Source: Terriglobia bacterium
GTDB taxonomy: Bacteria; Acidobacteriota; Terriglobia; Terriglobales; Acidobacteriaceae
DNA length: 64,000 bases
Assembly: GCA_020072585.1 (NCBI GenBank)
Contig: JAIQGL010000009.1
Span: 62,001 to 126,000, forward strand
Direction of reading: 5' to 3'
Of this stretch, positions 16,033 through 24,217 are shown piece by piece. Both the position numbers and the translations under genes were made by a program. The number at the start of each line of letters is the position of its first letter. The stretch's first letter is position 1. The notes under the pieces were generated by a model. The model saw only the letters and a list, made by a program, of their open reading frames with translations. It was not told the origin of the DNA and did no database searches.

Positions 16033-17097
16033 TTATCCCGGTGCTGAAGCGCTGGCGGCCTTCGCGTTGTACTGTTGGTACCGGGAATCCACTGTGGCAA
16101 TTACGTTCCCGGGAGTTTTGCGCCAGGTCTGCTCAAGTTTTTGGTCGAATCCAAACAAGGCCCATGGAACACGCGCCGCCAGATCGCCCAGCAGCTCATT
16201 CACGGCCTTCTCTTTCATCTGCTCTTCCGTACGCTGGCGATGACGGCCCACCAGCACCACCGAATAGGTCTTCCCTGTCGGGATAAAGTTGACGGAGTGC
16301 TTCGTAACCTTCTTGTAGACCCACACCAGATCAGCCACAGGAGAAACCCATGTGCTGAAAAGTTTGCGCCGCACCATCCACTGCGGACTGATCTGAAGCT
16401 TGCCGTAGGTCCGCAACATGGCTGGCTGAAGCTCCGCTTCGATTTGCATTGAAAGCTGCTCCGCGTTCCCGAACGCAGCCAGATTTTTCCATACCGGCGC
16501 AAGCTGCGGCTCTGAGCTGCGGCGCGCTGCTTTGAGGGCGTTCCATGCTGCAAGCGCAAAGAATGGCAATCCAACAATGAGGATGGTGTAGCCATTGTCG
16601 CGATAATCGGCGGCATTCAAGGTAAAGGGCAGCACCATGGCTCTTACGTCCGCCTGTTCCACAGCCAGCGGAGCCAGCAGATCACTGTTGACCTGGTCGG
16701 TTGTAGGCACCAGTTCGCCGGAATACTCCAGCCGTCCCTGGCCCGGAGGCGCTTTCACCAGAAGAATGTTGCCGGCCACTCTTAAAAGAATGTACTCGTC
16801 CTTAATATCTGTGGAAACAACGCGGCCGCTGGCTTTCTCCACGTGCTCCACGATGTCACGATAGCCCGTATTGAAGGACTTGGTGCCCGAAACTTTCACA
16901 AAGTTGCGCCACCGTTGATCAGGAGACTTCAAGGTAGCCAGTTCCGTGGCTGAAATCGGTTCGCATCCCAGCAGAAAGTTGGCGCAATACCGCGAGTTCA
17001 TGGCGACGGTCAAAATCACCAGTGCTGCAATCGCCCCGTTGACTAAAATCAGGTTGCGGTTCGCTCTGCGCGCTTCAGTTTCCACCCATAAAGCCAT
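16033..17097 (-). CDS. membrane-anchored protein of unknown function, 354 aa
   Basis: ATG 17097 (MALWVETEARRANRN) follows GGGGGAAAG, giving 354 residues; a longer frame runs over the divergent gene at 17215 and is rejected. One hydrophobic helix lies near the N-terminus (LVNGAIAALVILTVAM) and a second in the middle (GYTILIVGLPFFALAAW). They flank a soluble domain of about 130 residues that probably faces the periplasm. The cytosolic C-terminal part has no motif I recognise. Function unknown. Confidence 0.65.
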   Translation of the reverse strand: MALWVETEARRANRNLILVNGAIAALVILTVAMNSRYCANFLLGCEPISATELATLKSPDQRWRNFVKVSGTKSFNTGYRDIVEHVEKASGRVVSTDIKDEYILLRVAGNILLVKAPPGQGRLEYSGELVPTTDQVNSDLLAPLAVEQADVRAMVLPFTLNAADYRDNGYTILIVGLPFFALAAWNALKAARRSSEPQLAPVWKNLAAFGNAEQLSMQIEAELQPAMLRTYGKLQISPQWMVRRKLFSTWVSPVADLVWVYKKVTKHSVNFIPTGKTYSVVLVGRHRQRTEEQMKEKAVNELLGDLAARVPWALFGFDQKLEQTWRKTPGNVIATVDSRYQQYNAKAASASAPG

Positions 17098-17214
17098 GGC
17101 TTTCCCCCATTTGGGCCGAAGCTTACCATTGCCGCAGCAGGATGCAAGGACCAATAGGTCCTGAACGTTCGCAGGGAGTAACCCCGAGTGACTGCTCTGG
17201 GTACAATTAATCCG

Positions 17215-17613
17215 ATGGCAAAAGCGAAACTGGCAAAAGCAAAATCGCCCAACCAGCTGTTCCCGCGGATCCGCGAGACCATCCTGAAGATTCCGCGCGG
17301 TCACGTTTCCAGCTATGGTGCTATCGCGCGCGCTGCCGGATTTCCTGGTGGGGCCCGGCAGGTCGTGCGTGTGCTCAATCAATCCCATGGTCTTCCGTGG
17401 CATCGCGTGGTGGCTGCTGGCGGCAGAATTGCGATTCCCGGTGAGGGCGGCCTCGATCAGCGATTTCGTCTGGAAATGGAAGGCGTGAAGTTCAGCGGCA
17501 GAAAAGTCAGAATGGCGGAGTTTGAATTTAAGTTTCCCGGAAGGGCCGCAAAGAAGCAGAAAACCGCCAACGCAAGAGTACGAGCAAATAAATTTGTGCG
17601 TTTTCGCGGCTAA
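17215..17613 (+). CDS. alkyltransferase-like protein (ATL), MGMT fold with Trp in place of Cys
   Basis: A 132-residue protein with the DNA-binding domain of O6-alkylguanine-DNA alkyltransferase (IPRGHVSSYGAIARAAG at about 26-42). The acceptor site reads PWHRVV (61-66) where true alkyltransferases have PCHRVV. Established ATL proteins carry this Cys-to-Trp change; they bind O6-alkylguanine without repairing it and hand the lesion to nucleotide excision repair. uvrC is at 58.9-60.9 kb. ATG 17215 is preferred over GTG 17188: a TACAAT box ends seven bases before it, and the start gives a normal N-terminus. Confidence 0.88.
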   Translation: MAKAKLAKAKSPNQLFPRIRETILKIPRGHVSSYGAIARAAGFPGGARQVVRVLNQSHGLPWHRVVAAGGRIAIPGEGGLDQRFRLEMEGVKFSGRKVRMAEFEFKFPGRAAKKQKTANARVRANKFVRFRG

Positions 17614-17634
17614 AAGTCAGGGTTTGTTACGCAA

Positions 17635-17660
17635 TAAAAAGGCCATCCTCGCGGATGGCC
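17635..17660 (-). terminator. intrinsic terminator of the kinase-like gene
   Basis: GGCCATCC, CGCG loop, GGATGGCC, followed on the minus strand by five T. It lies 22 bases after the minus-strand stop and may also stop the plus-strand ATL transcript. Confidence 0.8.
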
Positions 17661-17681
17661 CCAATCGTTGCACTTGGAGTT

Positions 17682-18704
17682 TTACGCCGCCGCTGGCGAC
17701 ATCGTTCTTTGCGCAGCCTGATGGATAAACTTCTTCATCACATTGGCCCACATAACTTTCTTGCGTACGGCGTTTTCCTTCACCGTGCGGCCCTGGGCAA
17801 ATATTCCCAGCAGCGCTTTCATCTTGAACACGCGCAGAATGGCAGCGTCTGAGTTGCTGACGTTGTAAGCGCTGATGAAATTCTCCTGTATCTGGCCGGT
17901 GATGGTGCGATTGCAGAAAGGATACTTCTCCAGGGCCTCCACCGACGCCAGGAACGTGGCCAGGTCTTCAAACGAATTGCCCCGGCGCTTCATATGCGCG
18001 AAGTCGCAGAACCCTACGCCGTTTTCCGTGACCACAACGTTGAGCGGCGAAAAATCAGAAAGCACGGCCGAACTGGGCAGCGACTTCCGGTTGCGGGCCA
18101 GCGCGGCCTGCGCTCCATTCAGGATCAGGTGGATAGACTCTTCGTCCAACCCTTCTTCCAGGCAATTACGGCAAAGCTTTTCCAGGCTGGCAATCAGAGC
18201 GTTGCTGTCAAAAGGCTCTGGCGCATCTGCGGTGGCTTTGTGGAAGCCCTTCAGCCACTCTCCGGCGCGTTGCGCTACCAGAGCGATGCTGCCGTTATCG
18301 GCAAATCCGGGCAACAGGGCCGCCTTCATGATGATGGACTGCACCGGCAAGCCGGCTACTTTTTCCGTCACCACGGCGCCAAGTTCACTGAAGTCACCCA
18401 GCACGCGGGGCACGCCTTCCAGCTTTTTCCGGGCCGTAAGTGTCTGGTTGACGTATTGGAGATTCGCGTTCTCCTGCCGGGCAACGCTTTTGGCGCTGGC
18501 TCCAGCTTTGGCGGAACGATAGACCTTGATGGCCACCCGCTCACTGCCTCCAGCGAAATCGAGGCCGGCGTCATAAATAAAGTGGTCATTCTTTGGGGTA
18601 TGTCCTACCACCCGTAAACTTCTGAATTCGCCACGTTGGGGATAATGCGTTACCGCTTGATTCCGCAAATCGCTAAGAATCTGCTCCAAAACCGTTTCAG
18701 CCAT
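17682..18704 (-). CDS. protein-kinase-fold (APH-like) protein
   Basis: 340 residues from ATG 18704, preceded by GGGAG. Kinase-like landmarks are VAIKVYR (ATP-binding lysine), VLSDFSPLNVVV (catalytic loop, Asp and Asn kept) and GFCDFAHMKRRG (metal-binding loop, D-F-A). The order and size resemble aminoglycoside/choline or lipopolysaccharide kinases. The phosphate acceptor cannot be deduced and no sugar or lipid genes are adjacent. An upstream in-frame extension to 18845 is Cys/His/Arg-rich and not protein-like. Confidence 0.7.
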   Translation of the reverse strand: MAETVLEQILSDLRNQAVTHYPQRGEFRSLRVVGHTPKNDHFIYDAGLDFAGGSERVAIKVYRSAKAGASAKSVARQENANLQYVNQTLTARKKLEGVPRVLGDFSELGAVVTEKVAGLPVQSIIMKAALLPGFADNGSIALVAQRAGEWLKGFHKATADAPEPFDSNALIASLEKLCRNCLEEGLDEESIHLILNGAQAALARNRKSLPSSAVLSDFSPLNVVVTENGVGFCDFAHMKRRGNSFEDLATFLASVEALEKYPFCNRTITGQIQENFISAYNVSNSDAAILRVFKMKALLGIFAQGRTVKENAVRKKVMWANVMKKFIHQAAQRTMSPAAA

Positions 18705-19042
18705 CAGTACTCCCTGGGATAGTTTTCTTACCGGGCACGTTTTGGCAACGTGGCCTGGAAGTTTTTGTTCATGTGTGTGTTGGTTTCGACAAAAAATAAA
18801 CCGACGAAACGGCAGGCACCTTTGTGAGTGCACTTTGAGTGCCATCGCCGCCAGAGTGACATGCCTGTAAGTGGCTGATTATGAATGGATTGCAAGGAGC
18901 AGCGTAACGCGACTGAGGGGCTTGAGCACCGGCGTACCTACATTCGGAATGAATAGGGGCATAAAACCCAGTTCGAGCACATTTCCCTCTCAGAGAGGCG
19001 AAGAACTCTCGTCAAGAGTTAAGGTCCGGCACTTAATAGAGT
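18705..19042. other. intergenic region, no gene supported
   Basis: 338 bases between a minus-strand start and the end of another minus-strand gene. It contains a short hairpin AACTCT-CGTCA-AGAGTT near 19000-19020. An open plus-strand frame (18871-19098) has composition unlike its neighbours and no ribosome site, and I do not accept it. Confidence 0.5.
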
Positions 19043-19633
19043 TTAATAGAAAAGATACTTTCTCCACTTTGTGTCAGAGCGCCCAATCATCCGCATGATG
19101 TGGCGGCTGGTATGGAGCGTAAAAGGACGCGGCTCCTTCATCAGCTTCATTTCAGTTTCACCCAGAAGATGGTTGCCCTTTCTGCGGTTGCAGGGATGGC
19201 AGCAGGCAACAAGGTTCTCCCATGTGGATGACCCTCCGCGGGAGCGCGGAATTACGTGATCGAGCGTGAGATCGCCGGACGACAAGAGCACGCCACAGTA
19301 CTGGCAGGTGTTGCGGTCGCGCAAAAGGATGTTCTTGCGGGAGAGCGCGCGGGTCTGATGTGGAATGCGACGGTACTCCAGCAACCGAATCACTGACGGC
19401 ACGCGCATCGCCAGGCGCGCAGCGTGCAGGAAGTGTCCGTTCTCTTCTTCCGGCATCGCCAGCCCCTTCAGTACCAGAACAATGGCGCGGCGCGCGGCGC
19501 AGATGTTGATGGGCTCATACGAGGCATTCAACACCAGAACCGGAGTCTGCATTATCAGGCTCTTGCGCGGCTTGGCCGGCTGTGGCGCAGGCTCGCCGTG
19601 GTGGCGCTTGTTTCGTCTGTCCCGTTCATGCAT
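19043..19633 (-). CDS. HNH endonuclease
   Basis: A 196-residue protein. The conserved N-terminal strand [17 protein letters not shown] starts at residue 28. The HNH fold then shows CQYCG (Cys110, Cys113), [13 protein letters not shown] (Asp125, His126), TWENLVACC (Asn140) and CHPCNRRKG (Cys145, Cys148), a zinc-stabilised beta-beta-alpha nuclease site. This is a widespread stand-alone bacterial HNH type, not obviously linked to a phage or intron here. The start could be ATG 19633 or the internal ATG at 19552. Confidence 0.85.
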   Translation of the reverse strand: MHERDRRNKRHHGEPAPQPAKPRKSLIMQTPVLVLNASYEPINICAARRAIVLVLKGLAMPEEENGHFLHAARLAMRVPSVIRLLEYRRIPHQTRALSRKNILLRDRNTCQYCGVLLSSGDLTLDHVIPRSRGGSSTWENLVACCHPCNRRKGNHLLGETEMKLMKEPRPFTLHTSRHIMRMIGRSDTKWRKYLFY

Positions 19634-19688
19634 GGCCCTGTGTTCCTCCGTGGTAGTGGGTCAGTTTCATCCCACTGTCCGTATCAAA

Positions 19689-19738
19689 CGTCTAGCGATT
19701 CGTTTGCGAATCGCGTGCCTTTCAGGCAGACGTTCCTC
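19689..19738 (+). repeat. 50-bp dispersed palindromic repeat, copy 1
   Basis: CGTCTAGCGATTCG, TTTG loop region, CGAATCGC, then a second small palindrome GCCTTTCAGGC and GTTCCTC. A homologous copy lies on the opposite strand at 39897-39945. This copy overlaps the last codons and stop of comF. Confidence 0.78.
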
Positions 19739-20717
19739 GCGCCAGCGAGGGACCCTCTCGATAAACTGCCCCAAGGCCTACCTCTTTGGTGGCCCGCGCT
19801 ACCGTGGCCACAAAAACCTCTTTGGCGCCTGCCCGGCGCAGTACTCTGGCGCACTCACCTGCGGTTGTGCCCGTGGTCATCACGTCATCCACAATCAGGA
19901 TGCTGCGGCCCTTGATCTTCTCCGGCCTGACTACGGCAAAAGCGCCGCGAACGTTGGCACGCCGCTGGTGCCGCGTGAGCCCTGTCTGTGACACAGTATC
20001 CCGCGTGCGGACCAGAATAGCTGTCTCCAATTGGATGCTGCTGGCAGACTGGAAGTGCAAAAAAGCCCGCGCGATTGCCTCAGCCTGGTTGAAACCGCGC
20101 TCTTGCCGTCTGCCTGACCACAACGGAACCGGAATCACCACCAGCGAATCCGGAAGCGCCATTCCCGTAACAACATCGTGGAGAAGCCGTCCCAGCAGCT
20201 TTCCAGCCGGCCTGGTTCCCTGGTACTTGAAGAGATGGATCAGTTCACGCAGAGCGCCTGCATAACCGCCATAGGCTGCCGCGCGATGGAATTGCGGTTG
20301 AACGCGGCGGCAGATCCCGCACAGTGGACCGTCTTCACTCTCCGTAAAGCTGCTGAATAGTTTCTCGCCGCACAAGCGGCACAACAGCCCCTCCAGAGGG
20401 ACAATTTGCGCCAGACACTTGCCACAAACAGGAAGAGTGGAAATGGTTGTAAGAGGAGAACGGCAGATACGGCAATCGGAAGGAAACAGAACCGCAAACA
20501 GGCTCTGTGCGGCTGATTTAATCGCAACCTGAACCGCATCGCGCGAAACGAGCGCGCGCTGGTGAGATATCCGAGCCCGGCTTAGGTCTCCACTACTGAA
20601 GACGACCCTCCTCAAAAACCGCTTAGAAGGATGTACTTGATCTAAAGTATAGCCGTGTTGCTGGCTGGAAGCAACGAAAGGAATGTGAAAAGATCGCCAA
20701 ATCACCATATTCGGCAT
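19722..20717 (-). CDS. comF: ComF-family phosphoribosyltransferase-like protein
   Basis: A 331-residue protein with a double zinc ribbon (CRICRSP, CGKCLAQI, CRLCGEK, CGICRRV at about 82-137). A phosphoribosyltransferase domain follows, with the PRPP loop SILIVDDVMTTGTT near residue 290 and RANVRGAF. ComF proteins work in DNA uptake and transformation. The N-terminal 70 residues before the first ribbon are unusually long, and no alternative ATG/GTG/TTG start exists downstream before the domain, so the start is uncertain. The C-terminus (LARGTSA) is encoded by a dispersed repeat. Reading and motif order are otherwise clear. Confidence 0.85.
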   Translation of the reverse strand: MPNMVIWRSFHIPFVASSQQHGYTLDQVHPSKRFLRRVVFSSGDLSRARISHQRALVSRDAVQVAIKSAAQSLFAVLFPSDCRICRSPLTTISTLPVCGKCLAQIVPLEGLLCRLCGEKLFSSFTESEDGPLCGICRRVQPQFHRAAAYGGYAGALRELIHLFKYQGTRPAGKLLGRLLHDVVTGMALPDSLVVIPVPLWSGRRQERGFNQAEAIARAFLHFQSASSIQLETAILVRTRDTVSQTGLTRHQRRANVRGAFAVVRPEKIKGRSILIVDDVMTTGTTAGECARVLRRAGAKEVFVATVARATKEVGLGAVYREGPSLARGTSA

Positions 20718-20856
20718 GGGCTGCCCCGGCTTTCAAGAGCTGCGGGGCTCGTATGAACAGACCAGAAGCTTAGTCTGACGGTTGACTACAGCGTTACCTG
20801 CGGCAAATTACCGTATTTGTAACAGACCCTGCCAATGTGCTACCTTGCCTCGATTT

Positions 20857-20888
20857 CATCGTTGCTTAACAACATCGTTGCTTAACAA
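20857..20888. promoter_or_regulatory. two tandem 16-bp repeats upstream of the OPT gene
   Basis: CATCGTTGCTTAACAA occurs twice head-to-tail, ending 14 bases before the GTG start. Each unit holds the near-palindrome GTTGCTTAACAAC. It could be a paired operator or a leader element, and abuts the ribosome site GGGAGG (20893-20898). Confidence 0.5.
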
Positions 20889-20902
20889 CTTAGGGAGGAC
20901 CT

Positions 20903-23134
20903 GTGGCCGAAACCGTACCAGCGAAAGTTGATGAACCTAAATTTCAGCCCTACGTGCCGGCGGAAGAGGTGCGGCCGGAATTTACCATCCGCGCCGTGGT
21001 GCTCGGTGGGTTCTTCGGGTTGTTGTTTGGCGCGGTCACGGTCTACGTGGGCTTGCGCGCCGGATTGACCGTGGCGGCATCGATTCCCATCGCAGTACTC
21101 TCCATTAGTATCCTGCGCGCGTTTGGCAAGGCCAGCATTCTGGAAAACAACATTGTCCAGACCACCGGGTCGGCTGGTGAATCGGTGGCTGGAGGTGTCA
21201 TCTTTACTTTGCCCGCGCTGATCTTCCTGGGCTTCGGGTTGGACTACTGGCGTATCACGCTGCTGGCGCTGATCGGCGGCTGCCTGGGCGTCTGCTTCAT
21301 GATCCCATTGCGCCGCCAGTTGATCGTAAAAGAGCACGGCAACCTGCTCTATCCCGAAGGCACAGCCTGTGCCGATGTGCTGGTGGCCGGCGACAAAGGT
21401 GGATCATTCGCCAGCCGGGTCTTTGCCGGCCTGGGCTTCGGCGCCTTATACACCTTCTTCCAGAATGAAAACATGTTTGCTGCCTGGCCCAGCACGCCCA
21501 CATACAATCCAGACTGGCTGAAGGGCAGCTCGTTCCGGGCCAACACGACGACCGAATACCTTGGAGTGGGCTACATCATCGGCCCGCGCATTGCCGGCGT
21601 AATTTTTTCCGGGGGCGTCTTCGCCTGGCTGGTCGTGATGCCGGCCATCAAATTCTTCGGATCACACCTTACCGGCAATCTCTATCCCGGCACCAAGCTC
21701 ATTGCGGACATGTCGCCGGACGATCTCTGGCGGCAATACATCCGGCCCATGGGAGCCGGCGCCGTGGCCGCGGCCGGCTTGATCACTTTGCTGAAAACTC
21801 TGCCCACGATCATCGGCGCGATACGCGCGGGGGCTAAAGATCTGGCCGCTGGATCTGCGGGTGTACTGAGCCTGCGCCGCACCGAGCGCGATCTTCCATT
21901 GAAATGGGCCTTGATCGGCGCTGGCAGCCTCATGATCATCATGTGGGGAATGCTCACGTTCTTCCCTGTGACGGGAGCCAATACTTCAGTCTTGAATAAC
22001 TTTTTTGCCGCGCTGCTGGTCGTGGTTTTCGGGTTCCTTTTCGTCACAGTCTCTTCGCGCATCACCGGATTGATTGGCACTTCTTCCAACCCCATTTCCG
22101 GCATGGCCATTGCCACTTTGATGGCGACCTGCGCCGTCTTTCTTGTAATGGGATGGACGGCTTCAGCGTTCTTTGCTCTAGCCATCACGATTGGCGGCGT
22201 GGTCTGCATTGCTTCCGCCAATGCAGGCAACACATCACAGGATTTGAAGACTGGCTTTCTGGTGGGCGCAACCCCCTCCAAGCAACAACTCGCGCTGGTA
22301 GTGGGCGTAATGGTCTCTGTGTTTGCGATTGGCGCCACCCTCATCGGTATGGACCGAGGATTGGAGCAATTCCGGGCCGTTAATATTCCCGTCGATATCA
22401 ACAACCTGAAGCCGGGTGTAACAGTAGACAACAACACCAAGTTTGGGCGCACTACTGTGAAGATGGCGGCTGACAAGTCAGGCGGCGCGACCCGAGAACA
22501 GTCTGTTGCAGGCATGATCCAGATCAACGCACTCAACTCGCCGGACGTGCCGGACGGCAACTACCTGTATAACCCGCAGTCAGGAAAAATTGAGATCCAG
22601 TGGGTCCACGGAATCGGCAGTGACAAGGCGGCTGCCCCGCAAGCCCGGCTCATGGCCACGGTCATCAACGGCATTCTCACGCGTAAGCTGCCCTGGGGCC
22701 TTATCCTATTGGGAGTGTTTTTGGTAATCGCGGTGGAACTGCTGGGCATCCGCTCACTTTCCTTCGCCGTTGGTTTTTACATCCCCATGGCAACCACGCT
22801 CGCCATCTTTTGTGGTGGCGTTGTGCGCTGGCTGGTGGAAAAAGCTGCTGAACGTGCCGGAGAAAAAGCGGAAGAAAGCGACGTAAGCCCTGGCTCGCTC
22901 TACGCCAGCGGACTCATTGCCGCGGGTGGAATCGTGGGACTGCTCGGCATCGCAGTCAAATTGATGGAGACACAGGGATGGCTCCCCGAGAACTCGATTG
23001 CCTGGGGCACCAAGCTTTCGTTCATGGGCGACCATCCGGTGTTTGCCAATATCTTTGGCGTGATCATGTTTGGCCTGCTGGCGTTCTCATTGTTCTACTT
23101 CGCCCGCAAGCCGTTGGGAGTGGAAAAGAAATAA
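20903..23134 (+). CDS. OPT-family oligopeptide transporter
   Basis: A 743-residue multi-pass inner-membrane protein. The N-terminal region (EFTIRAVVLGGFFGLLFGAV, then YVGLRAGLTVAASIP) and NNIVQTTGSAGESVAGG are recognisable OPT-family hallmarks; at least 14 hydrophobic helices follow. A soluble insert of about 120 residues sits between helices around 480-600. OPT proteins import small peptides or metal chelates driven by protons. GTG 20903 is chosen because it follows GGGAGG at the right distance. Transcription may be controlled by the tandem repeats just upstream. Confidence 0.88.
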   Translation: MAETVPAKVDEPKFQPYVPAEEVRPEFTIRAVVLGGFFGLLFGAVTVYVGLRAGLTVAASIPIAVLSISILRAFGKASILENNIVQTTGSAGESVAGGVIFTLPALIFLGFGLDYWRITLLALIGGCLGVCFMIPLRRQLIVKEHGNLLYPEGTACADVLVAGDKGGSFASRVFAGLGFGALYTFFQNENMFAAWPSTPTYNPDWLKGSSFRANTTTEYLGVGYIIGPRIAGVIFSGGVFAWLVVMPAIKFFGSHLTGNLYPGTKLIADMSPDDLWRQYIRPMGAGAVAAAGLITLLKTLPTIIGAIRAGAKDLAAGSAGVLSLRRTERDLPLKWALIGAGSLMIIMWGMLTFFPVTGANTSVLNNFFAALLVVVFGFLFVTVSSRITGLIGTSSNPISGMAIATLMATCAVFLVMGWTASAFFALAITIGGVVCIASANAGNTSQDLKTGFLVGATPSKQQLALVVGVMVSVFAIGATLIGMDRGLEQFRAVNIPVDINNLKPGVTVDNNTKFGRTTVKMAADKSGGATREQSVAGMIQINALNSPDVPDGNYLYNPQSGKIEIQWVHGIGSDKAAAPQARLMATVINGILTRKLPWGLILLGVFLVIAVELLGIRSLSFAVGFYIPMATTLAIFCGGVVRWLVEKAAERAGEKAEESDVSPGSLYASGLIAAGGIVGLLGIAVKLMETQGWLPENSIAWGTKLSFMGDHPVFANIFGVIMFGLLAFSLFYFARKPLGVEKK

Positions 23135-23136
23135 GT

Positions 23137-23210
23137 CTCACCGCAAAGGGTGCGAAGGGGCGCAATGCAGTTTCTAACTTTGTGCCCTTTGCGTCCCTTC
23201 GCGGTAAGTT
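23137..23210 (+). repeat. long imperfect inverted repeat after the OPT gene
   Basis: Two arms of about 30 bases built from CACCGCAAAGGG and GCCCTTTGCG-type sequence face each other just after the stop codon. This is one of several dispersed GC-rich repeats in the window and may act as a terminator or mRNA 3-prime stabiliser. Confidence 0.45.
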
Positions 23211-23257
23211 GCTTTGTCCCGTGCTAACATTCCCGGCACCCGTCCGTCTTTTCGCCT

Positions 23258-24175
23258 ATGCCCAAAACTTTCCGCTGTCAGACCTTCTCCGCGCTGGTCC
23301 TCTGCCTGTTCATGACTTGTTGCGTGTCGCCACTGAGCGCGCAGGCCGGCAAACCCGCTTCTGTCGCGACGCCCACACCCGCCCAGCAGCCGGAAAGCAA
23401 TAAGCGCGTCCAGGACGTGAAGTTTTTCAGCAAGACGTTGCAGCGGGAAATGCCGTATCGCGTGGTTCTGCCCAAAGACTACTTCATGAGCGAAATCCGC
23501 TATCCCGTCTTATATCTGCTGCATGGCTACACCGGGCACTATCGTAGTTTTGAGGCGCACTCAAATCTCACGCGCTATCTCGACCGTTATCAGTTGATCG
23601 TGGTCTCGGTGGAAGGCGAGAATTCTTGGTTCGTGAATTCTGCGACCAATGCAAAAGAGAAATGGGAAGACTATTTTCTGCATGACGTGATCAGTGACGC
23701 GCAGGAGCGCTTCCGTATCAACGGCGGCGACGCCCGCGCCATTGCCGGCATCTCTTCCGGCGGCTACGCGGCCATCAACCTCGCGCTCCAAAACCCCGGG
23801 CTCTTCTTTTTTGCCGGAAGCCTGAGCGGGTCACTCGACGCCGCCCGCAACCCCGAGTATGACAAGTTCCCCGGCTTTGCCGAAGTCTTTGGTCCTGCCG
23901 GCAACAAGACGCACACAGACAACGATCCTTTTCATCTGGCGGAAAAGGCTGAGCCGCAGCACACCAGCTTCCTCTTTATGGCCTGCGGCACCGATGACGA
24001 TACCATCAACAGCCAGCATCAGTTTGCCGACCTGCTACGCAAGCGCCACATCGCCTACGAGGCCATCGAATTTCCCGGCGAGCACGAATGGACCTTCTGG
24101 GAGGCCGTGCTGCCCGCCATGCTGCGCTCGCTCGCCCGCCGCATGCCCGACGTGGTAGGCGTGGACCTGAGATAG
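23258..24175 (+). CDS. secreted esterase, alpha/beta hydrolase (esterase D type)
   Basis: A 305-residue protein with a signal peptide (FSALVLCLFMTCCVSPLSA). The hydrolase domain has YPVLYLLHGYTG, the nucleophile elbow AGISSGGYAA and the histidine region GEHEWTFW near the C-terminus. This is the pattern of S-formylglutathione hydrolase/mycolyl-esterase relatives that cleave small acyl esters. Export suggests an extracytoplasmic carbohydrate or acyl ester substrate. It is followed 42 bases later by another secreted hydrolase gene. Confidence 0.82.
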   Translation: MPKTFRCQTFSALVLCLFMTCCVSPLSAQAGKPASVATPTPAQQPESNKRVQDVKFFSKTLQREMPYRVVLPKDYFMSEIRYPVLYLLHGYTGHYRSFEAHSNLTRYLDRYQLIVVSVEGENSWFVNSATNAKEKWEDYFLHDVISDAQERFRINGGDARAIAGISSGGYAAINLALQNPGLFFFAGSLSGSLDAARNPEYDKFPGFAEVFGPAGNKTHTDNDPFHLAEKAEPQHTSFLFMACGTDDDTINSQHQFADLLRKRHIAYEAIEFPGEHEWTFWEAVLPAMLRSLARRMPDVVGVDLR

Positions 24176-24217
24176 TAGCCGCGGAAGCTGGGTGCGACTG
24201 GCGTACACTAAATCGTT

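Noticed and set aside
18871-19098. 75-codon plus-strand open frame in the gap before the HNH gene
   Set aside because: No ribosome site or recognisable protein features; overlaps the end of the HNH gene.
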